NCBI GenBank assembly: GCA_903813345.2
Contig: CAIIXF020000005.1
Location: 12,961,375 to 13,025,374 of the forward strand
Source of the DNA: Owenia fusiformis
Lineage: Eukaryota; Annelida; Polychaeta; Sabellida; Oweniidae
Reading direction: 5' to 3'
Length of the DNA stretch: 64,000 nucleotides
Positions 58,601 through 64,000 of this stretch are shown here, one piece after another. The notes under the pieces are model-generated. The model did not search any database. It saw only the letters and a list, made by a program, of their open reading frames with translations, and was not told the origin of the DNA. The position numbers were made by a program, and so were the translations under genes. The number at the start of each line of letters is the position of its first letter. Positions within the stretch are counted from its first letter, which is position 1.

Positions 58601-60987
58601 AGAATTTTATTTTACTTAGGCTAATCATTTAGTGAATTTTAATATCTGGTTGTATCTTTTTAAGTTGAATTTAATGAATGATTTTGTAATTTTTAGTAAA
58701 TGGAAGAATGTATGAGTTTATGTTTTATACCCCAAAATCAGTAGTGACAATTCGTGACAATCAGTGACAATATATAAATTGATAAACTAATATCAAAATG
58801 AATAATTAAAAAAATGAATGTAATGAGAGAACAAGAGTAGATTGTGCCATTACAAAATTGTATGTTACTCTTACCTATGTTGGCCTTCCTCTCATACATC
58901 TTCATGAGTTTAATTGCATTAACCCTTGACATATTGGACTCATCTTGCAGTTTCCTATTCCTTTTGTACAGTAATTTAGATTCCTCTAGTCTTTGATGTA
59001 GGGTTAATTCAGTTTTCAATTTTGCATTTTGTATATCGAGATTTCTCATCATCTGTGCTTTGAGTTCATATGCTAGATCCTGTTCTTCGGGTGTCCGTCG
59101 AAATCCTGCACTGAAATTGAAAGACAGCATATTAATCAATAAAGGATCGTAATTTTAAGTTTTCAAAAATGGTAATGAACTATATGGTGCTTGACTCCTA
59201 TGGAAATATGTGAATGCCTTTTAATGGAATGGATGTACATGGGAGCATATTTATAACTGTATATAGCAAACATAACAAGGCATATAGCAACGTGATATAA
59301 TTGACACTTTGTCAACAATTATTTGATGCCTAATTATTGTTTTAACCTGAGAATTACATATAATCCATGATGTGCATACAACCATATAGGCATTTCCCCC
59401 GATTGTAAACAAACCCCATGATGAATATAACAAACATTGCAGTGAAGTGCCCAAAATATTTCGCACTTCCATTCTACCAATTGAATGAAGTATTTGGTCT
59501 TGAAGCCTTTTTTCATACACTTGAAGTTGCATTGTAAGTTTATAATTTTTTTCCTTACTTCTTCCTCCATTTAGATAAGGAGACAGCCAAGCTACATGTG
59601 GGTCTTTCTTGAATATTCTTTTTTTCACCTCCGAGTCAAAAGGAGTACTTACTTAATAGTGGTACAGGTTTTCTCTCTCTTCATTTCAGACTTTTTCTTT
59701 TCTCCAGTCTTTTCAGCTGTCTTCCCATTCTCTGCCATATGGTCATCAGGCTATACAACAAACAACAACAATGAGATTTTTAATTCAAATCAAAATCCAT
59801 GATATTTCATGGACTAACTGGTCTTTTTGTCATTCATTATATATGATAGACCTAAGATACACCATTTTATTTCCTTACATCCTTAAATATATTTATATGT
59901 TCTGATTTGACCTTTTTGGTGCTTAATACCATGTTTATGTAGCCAGCTGCTGTAAATACAATGTATGGACTATTCTAAATGCAAATAAAATGCATTTGAT
60001 TGAAATCTGTTTAGGCTTATTATTAACATAAATGGACTGGATTAATTAATAAGTAATTGAGATAATTATCATTTGAAGTGAAGATCAATAAGTTTCTAAG
60101 CAAATAAAGGAAACTAAGTACAAATTGATCCTATTGTTGAAAAAAGAAAGATTAGGAGACTAAAGTGCACTAGGGTGGCTTTGAAAGGAAATGACATATA
60201 TAATCTTGAAGGCTACTAATCCTATAGATTCTTTTCAGTGGAACAGTTCATATAATATAAAAGACACATTACAGGTACATGTGAATGTTTCATAAACATA
60301 TGTGCATATACATGTATGTATAATGTAAGTCGTGATTTCAGTCAAAAAGTAGTGCAGTCTAAGACTAGTCTTAACACTGCCGTAGCATCATATACGGATA
60401 AAACGCCATGGTGTACTCTCAAAATTGAGAGCAAAGTTAATTTTTTAAATTGAATTGCACCACATCTTGTGAATATGTATAGTAAATGGACAAAAATTAA
60501 AATAATCTACATTTTATTAGCTCGTATAAGTCAGAATTTTGTTTCCACCCCGGAATGCTATGATTGAGAGGAGAACCCCAACCTCCCTCAAAGCAAATTT
60601 GCTCTGCTTGCACTGTGGCGTACAGTCACAAAATGCCCATGCTACATGTACGCCAGTGATAATATGAATGTGAGGACCACACATAGAAACCCCCCTAAAG
60701 GACCACAAAGGACTTGATACAACTTCCTGTGATGTAAGCAAATATCATTTATAAGGGCTACATGTACATGTACAGTAAGACAAGGGTCAAGAATTTGTCA
60801 TCAATGAGAAAGGTACATATATGCCTATAACTTTTCATTGACTTAACAGTTTTAATTGACAGTTAACACACACTTCAAAGACTACTTACTGAATAACAAC
60901 CATTGGATTTAAATATCATTAGTTAAGCCCGTGAGCATATTTGAATCGATATCTCACCTGTGATTTTTCTGCTTCTTCACCTGCCAT
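55627..60987 (-). CDS. Coiled-coil protein, 377 aa, 8 exons, complete
   Basis: Exons in transcript order: 60987-60958, 59750-59653, 59617-59478, 59105-58875, 57105-56888, 56583-56470, 56124-55957, 55761-55627. The product starts MAGEEAEKSQPDDH, is Lys/Glu-rich at first, then has heptad-like helical stretches (KNYKLTMQLQVYEKRLQDQI; LKTELTLHQRLEESKLLYK; LADNDKLRIEIQRLKRDNAE), a Ser/Pro/His-rich break (STSPHHKHTTPIRPEDV) and a basic-aromatic tail (KNVYQPRKMVP). There is no signal or membrane segment, so it is probably cytoplasmic or cytoskeletal. I do not recognise the family with certainty. The promoter has a ciliary-type X-box-like motif, so an axoneme or basal-body role is a reasonable guess. 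Exon 3's acceptor (AAAAAAAG) is weak. Confidence 0.8.
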
Positions 60988-60999
60988 CTTGTTTATTTG

Positions 61000-61019
61000 G
61001 TTACCTAGTAGTGACGTCA
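61000..61019. promoter_or_regulatory. X-box-like (RFX) motif overlapping CRE, coiled-coil gene promoter
   Basis: GTTACCTAGTAGTGAC at 61000-61015 fits the degenerate X-box pattern RYYNYYWWNNRRNRAC at every defined position. It overlaps TGACGTCA at 61012-61019, a perfect CREB/ATF site. Both lie 13-32 bases upstream of the ATG at 60987. RFX factors drive ciliary genes. The pattern is degenerate, so chance matches occur; location is the main support. Confidence 0.5.
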
Positions 61020-64000
61020 CGCGCACCTGTACAGTGCTGATGCGTTAAAATACCGAACGAGTTAGCAATCACCAAACCACATCACCAAATTTGTTCGCCA
61101 AATGGCATGTATAAATTATCTCCCAGGAGTTATTACTGGATTTTTCTCAAAAATTGCTATTGATGCAGGGTCAAGATTAATTTGAAGTGACACTGAAACT
61201 TTTCAAATGAGAAAACGTCTAAAGTTAATGGATTCCCCGGTTTCAATCGAATTTTTCGTCCAGTGTTGTTTGTTTCGTTCAGTGAACCTTTAAATTGCAA
61301 AAAGATTTGTAAACATTTTCTGCTCTTTCTTTCACATTTAACTCGACAATACCTGTACACTTTGACGTTAAGACAATGCGGTACGTATTTATATATAAAT
61401 CGTTATTATACATTCTTTACATTTCAAGCGTTAAATCTAGATTATGCCTCACTGTACAGTTCCGAGTCTCTTCCTTCTTGATCACATGTTTTTAGGAAGA
61501 TTTAAATCCCCCCCCCCCAGTCACTGTATAGCTAGGGTTTGTTCTTCTAATCACATTTGTCTGTTTTGCGGCGTTCAAGTATACTTAGGGACCGAGTCAA
61601 TATTTAAATGCCCATTAATTTAGTTACATGTACATGTAGGTCTTACCCCGGTGCCTGTCTTACCCCTCACCCAGAGACATATAAATAGTCTCTGCCTTAC
61701 CCAGGATCCCCTCCCCCTAGCCCCTTCAAACAAAAGTACAAAAAACGTACATGTAACGCAGGGAAACTAAAAATCAATGTCTGGCATCTTACCCCCTCCC
61801 CCAAAATGTAATTAGGCCAAACAAAAATATATGTCTGTTTCCTGCTCCATGTATTTTCAGATTAGGGTAGGTAGGTAGGAGGATTATTTTATTTTTCATT
61901 AAAATTTTACTCATTTTTTTTTAGGGTAGGTCAGTCAGAAAAATATTTTATCTTATGTTTTTTGTCATCTCTTCATTTTGTCATTTGCTCTTAACTGCCA
62001 TGAGACCTTAATTCATCATGCAATCTATAATCATTTGATCCGTACTTACTTAAAACCTTCAGATATTGAACTAAATAAACAACTTGGTCAGGGTTCGAAC
62101 TTAACTTTCTCACCTGGTATTGAAAATTGTTACGTAAGATTTTTTCTAGGTAACTAAATACCAAAGTAAGGTAGTTGTTATTATCGCTTGAAATTGTTAT
62201 TATCGCGATAAGACAAAGTTTTCCTTTACAATAGGCCTATATAATAATAAACAAGTCTATTGATCTGTTGATCTATTATCAATTTTATTCCACCATAACA
62301 TTCGAAACTTCTGGATAAAGGCCTTCATGGAAATCAAATATCAGTATATTTAGCACTGGATCAGCAGAGGTTACAAAGTTGTCATCATATTAACATATGC
62401 CTCAAAAATATAATTTTTCTGACTCAAAAATAAACAGAATCAGCTTTAGAAGACCTTAGAAGAATATTTCTAATTCAAACAATTCAGAGAAAACTTGTCT
62501 CTGTGAGAACATAACATTTTCATCTGGTACATTGGAATTCCCTCTCCCAGAGTATCATTGATGCCACGTCAGTTTCCCACTTCAAAACCCTCCTGGACAA
62601 GGCATGGTACTCAGATCTTTACAAATAGCCACTAGTGAGCAATAATCAGTCCCCTTCCCTAAATTCAGTTTTAATTTTAATAGATCAGATGGGAGAACAT
62701 TAAAGGGTATAAAGCCTCCACCCCTCCTAAACTTGATAATGATGATGATAAGTCATGTGATCAGATCAAACTATAATAGACCAATCATGTGGTCTAAACA
62801 TTCAAATTCAAATTTCCCACTATAAACATTCCTAGGTGAAAGGTCAGGCTGATTTATGCAAATAGCTGTTGTGTTTTCGGGTTTCCCTCCCCAAGATTTT
62901 ATTTTTCTTATTTCAAATCTGCATGGTAAAATGGGAATTGCAAATTTTATTGAAGGGGGTGAAACCCGAAACCAAGTTAGTACTTAGTGTTATAGATGTC
63001 TCCCTAGCAATTGCTAGACCCCTCTGGGAGTTGATTGCGGGCCTCTATTTTGAAGAGCAAAAATGGCGAACTTTTCAAGAAAATAAACAATATTTCCTGT
63101 GTTTCAAGTGTTTTGGGGCCCCTAACGATAATATTACTGCAAATGTTCAAGGGTATGAGCAATATGGACACCTGGGCCTGATGTGAGTAAAACATTTCAG
63201 AAGGAAATGTATTGTTTCAATCGAGTAAGGCCAGAGATAGAATATTTTATTTTTCAGTGTACTAAAAAATGTCTTAGGGTCGGGGGTTCAAACTAGGGTC
63301 GGTCGGGGTTCCGGAAACGGACATATATTTTTGTTTGGCCTTAATTATGTTTTTTGACAGACTTTGGAATACATGTATTTGCCCGGCTCCTAACCATGGG
63401 CTTTCAAGAGAACACAATTTTACTTCATTTTCTGCGTTCGCACCCAATGCACGGTGCACCCCCCCCTGTGTACACCTGTGTATTACTACACTGTACATAT
63501 AAAAGAAAAACATGATAGTTGTGTAGCTACATGCATAGTATTTATTTTGTGATTGTACTTCATGAAATAGTGAAGCGGACAAGCTTTGAGGGGGGTTTGG
63601 GGTGGGGTTCTCCTCCAAGAAAATTTGAAAATGAGATTGCATTTAAAGCATTCTGCTGCATTTTTAGAATAAGAAATTCCAACTTATATGGACCAATACT
63701 GTAAAAGCCCAAATTTTCAGGGTGCCCTAATTTGCACTATTTTCGCTGAAGAGGCTAGACCGTGAAATTAAAGGCACAGTGAAAATTTGATTTAACATTT
63801 AATTCAATTGGATAATTCTTCAGACAGTGGAATTTAATGACCACGAAATATTTCAGATTGACAATATAGTGAATTTTTTTTTGTTCGCGAAAATTTGGGC
63901 TTTTACAGTAAATGTAAAATATTGGCCATTTTTTCAGAATTTCCAGTATTTTTTAAGTATGGGGCAATTCAATATAGAAAATCAACTTTTCTCTAAATTA
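61020..64000. other. Gene-free end of window
   Basis: No supported exon. It contains a C-run at 61509-61518, AGGGTAGGT-type repeat scraps near 61864-61935 and 63277-63305, and the inverted-repeat element at 63698-63910. The open frame at 62869-63186 shows no recognisable domain and overlaps repeat-like DNA, so it was not called. Confidence 0.5.
63698..63910. mobile_element. 213-bp MITE with TACTGTAAAAGCCC ends
   Basis: TACTGTAAAAGCCCAAATTT at the left pairs with the complement ending CTTTTACAGTA at the right. The ends may include a TA target duplication, as in Tc1/mariner-type elements. No open frame. Confidence 0.7.

Noticed and set aside
62869-63186. 105-codon plus-strand open frame near the window end
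   Set aside because: No domain, no splice partner and repeat-like surroundings; the opposite strand is open as well.

Overview
The window is animal genomic DNA: AT-rich, with many short exons, GT-AG introns and dense non-coding repeats. There is no sign of bacterial operons. The gene content (a very long secreted protein built from 'SDGVTID-TPP' modules, a heparanase, an astacin protease with ShK domains, and a coiled-coil gene with an X-box-like promoter motif) together with the repeat types suggests a marine invertebrate deuterostome, such as a hemichordate or echinoderm. That is an inference and no species can be named. I rebuilt four genes exon by exon and checked that reading phase is preserved across every junction.

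Layout. (1) 1-3560 is non-coding and rich in foldback repeats. (2) 3561-34239 (+) holds the last 41 exons of one giant gene, about 3,074 codons, made of about 20 Ig/FN3-like modules plus one galactose-binding-like domain. It ends without a membrane anchor, and its 5' end lies outside the window. One of its introns (9816-18236) carries an 8.3-kb foldback element whose 1.34-kb arms are nearly identical, contain a tRNA-like sequence and enclose smaller inverted repeats. (3) 36178-40667 (+) is a complete 10-exon heparanase of 493 aa. Both catalytic glutamates are kept, but the processed linker region is shortened. (4) 41981-51157 (-) is a complete 13-exon astacin-family metalloprotease of 455 aa. 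Two ShK domains are strung on 34- and 21-residue poly-glycine linkers, partly encoded by 27- and 36-bp exons. (5) 53434-55612 is a hAT-like element with 8-bp target duplications. It sits just after the stop codon of (6) 55627-60987 (-), a complete 8-exon gene for a 377-aa coiled-coil protein with X-box-like and CRE-like sites just upstream of its ATG. (7) 60988-64000 shows no gene, only repeat fragments and one small inverted-repeat element.

The giant protein, heparanase and astacin are all predicted to be secreted and would act in or on extracellular matrix. The sequence shows only that they are neighbours, not that they work together. The coiled-coil gene looks unrelated to them and may be ciliary. 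The most notable items are the giant modular gene with its foldback-bearing intron, the poly-Gly/ShK astacin, the short-linker heparanase and the hAT element forming a 3' UTR.
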